Shown piece after piece: positions 63,934-64,000 of a stretch of 64,000 bases of DNA; the stretch's first letter is position 1; every line of letters begins with the position of its first letter. The DNA lies in NCBI RefSeq assembly GCF_900188415.1, contig NZ_FZNV01000002.1, positions 291,339 to 355,338 on the forward strand, written 5' to 3'. The stretch is from Maribacter sedimenticola (GTDB lineage: Bacteria; Bacteroidota; Bacteroidia; Flavobacteriales; Flavobacteriaceae). The notes under the pieces are model-generated. The model saw nothing but the letters and a program-made list of their open reading frames with translations. It made no database searches and was not told the DNA's origin. Both the position numbers and the translations under genes were made by a program.

Positions 63934-64000
63934 ATGCAATGTTTAAATTGTAATAATTCGGTCAAGGAAAATTTCTGCCCAAATTGTGGACAAAAAACAT
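63934..64000 (+). CDS. Zinc-ribbon protein, DUF3667-like (partial)
   Basis: Only the first 22 codons are in the window. They read MQCLNCNNSVKENFCPNCGQ, two CxxC pairs typical of a zinc ribbon at the start of DUF3667 membrane proteins common in this group. The rest of the gene runs off the edge, so the family call is tentative. Confidence 0.6.
   Translation, partial: MQCLNCNNSVKENFCPNCGQKT

Overview
The window is about 64 kb of low-GC DNA from a member of the Bacteroidota, almost certainly a marine Flavobacteriaceae close to Maribacter, Zobellia or Arenibacter. This rests on family content: DUF6090, LETM1-related biofilm protein, 2TM-domain proteins, DUF2490, DUF4331, PVC-type dehydrogenase fused to ThuA, two-component propeller kinases, and many short lipoprotein signals ending in Cys. 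The genus is inference. No rRNA, tRNA, CRISPR array, transposase or prophage gene is visible.

Region 1 (1-22.4 kb) is a signalling region. After a partial DUF6090 protein and an M28 peptidase, a FIST sensor gene is paired with a class III nucleotide cyclase. Next come an unrecognised 739-residue protein and an overlapping kelch-like lipoprotein. On the minus strand lies an apparent operon: a decayed kinase fragment, three 7TM-type histidine kinases with nearly identical kinase halves, a lipidated propeller histidine kinase, a stand-alone receiver, and a receiver fused to a second cyclase. Directly downstream are an HD-domain phosphohydrolase and a membrane protein of the Pycsar-effector family (PF18967, former DUF5706). 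Together they could form a chain from periplasmic signal through phosphorelay and cyclic nucleotide to a membrane effector. This is the most interesting locus in the window.

Region 2 (22.4-31.7 kb) holds housekeeping and accessory genes: a peptidase E-like hydrolase, a DEAD-box helicase, a small secreted peptide flanked by two copies of a two-hairpin repeat, an FAD oxidoreductase, small hypothetical proteins, a K+/H+ antiporter, a glycosyltransferase gene broken by one in-frame stop, and a small heat-shock gene followed by a DUF2158-like gene.

Region 3 (31.7-38.3 kb) looks like a sugar-utilisation unit. An AraC regulator diverges from a ThuA/PVC-dehydrogenase/azurin fusion lipoprotein, a sugar epimerase/isomerase and a Gfo/Idh/MocA oxidoreductase.

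Region 4 (38.4-42.2 kb) is a LytS/LytTR two-component operon with five copies of the 2TM domain, one fused to the kinase and four free-standing.

Region 5 (42.2-64 kb) contains a LETM1-related protein, two DUF4331-type proteins with a TPR lipoprotein, an RND/MMPL exporter, a BamA/TamA-like outer-membrane protein, DUF547, a TIGR04283-type glycosyltransferase overlapping a VOC protein, an ECF sigma/anti-sigma pair, a Cu/Zn superoxide dismutase lipoprotein, DUF2490, a BNR/sortilin-like propeller protein, a TPMT-type methyltransferase, a tricorn-like S41 protease and the start of a zinc-ribbon (DUF3667-type) gene.

Family names come from motif recognition by eye. No database search was run.
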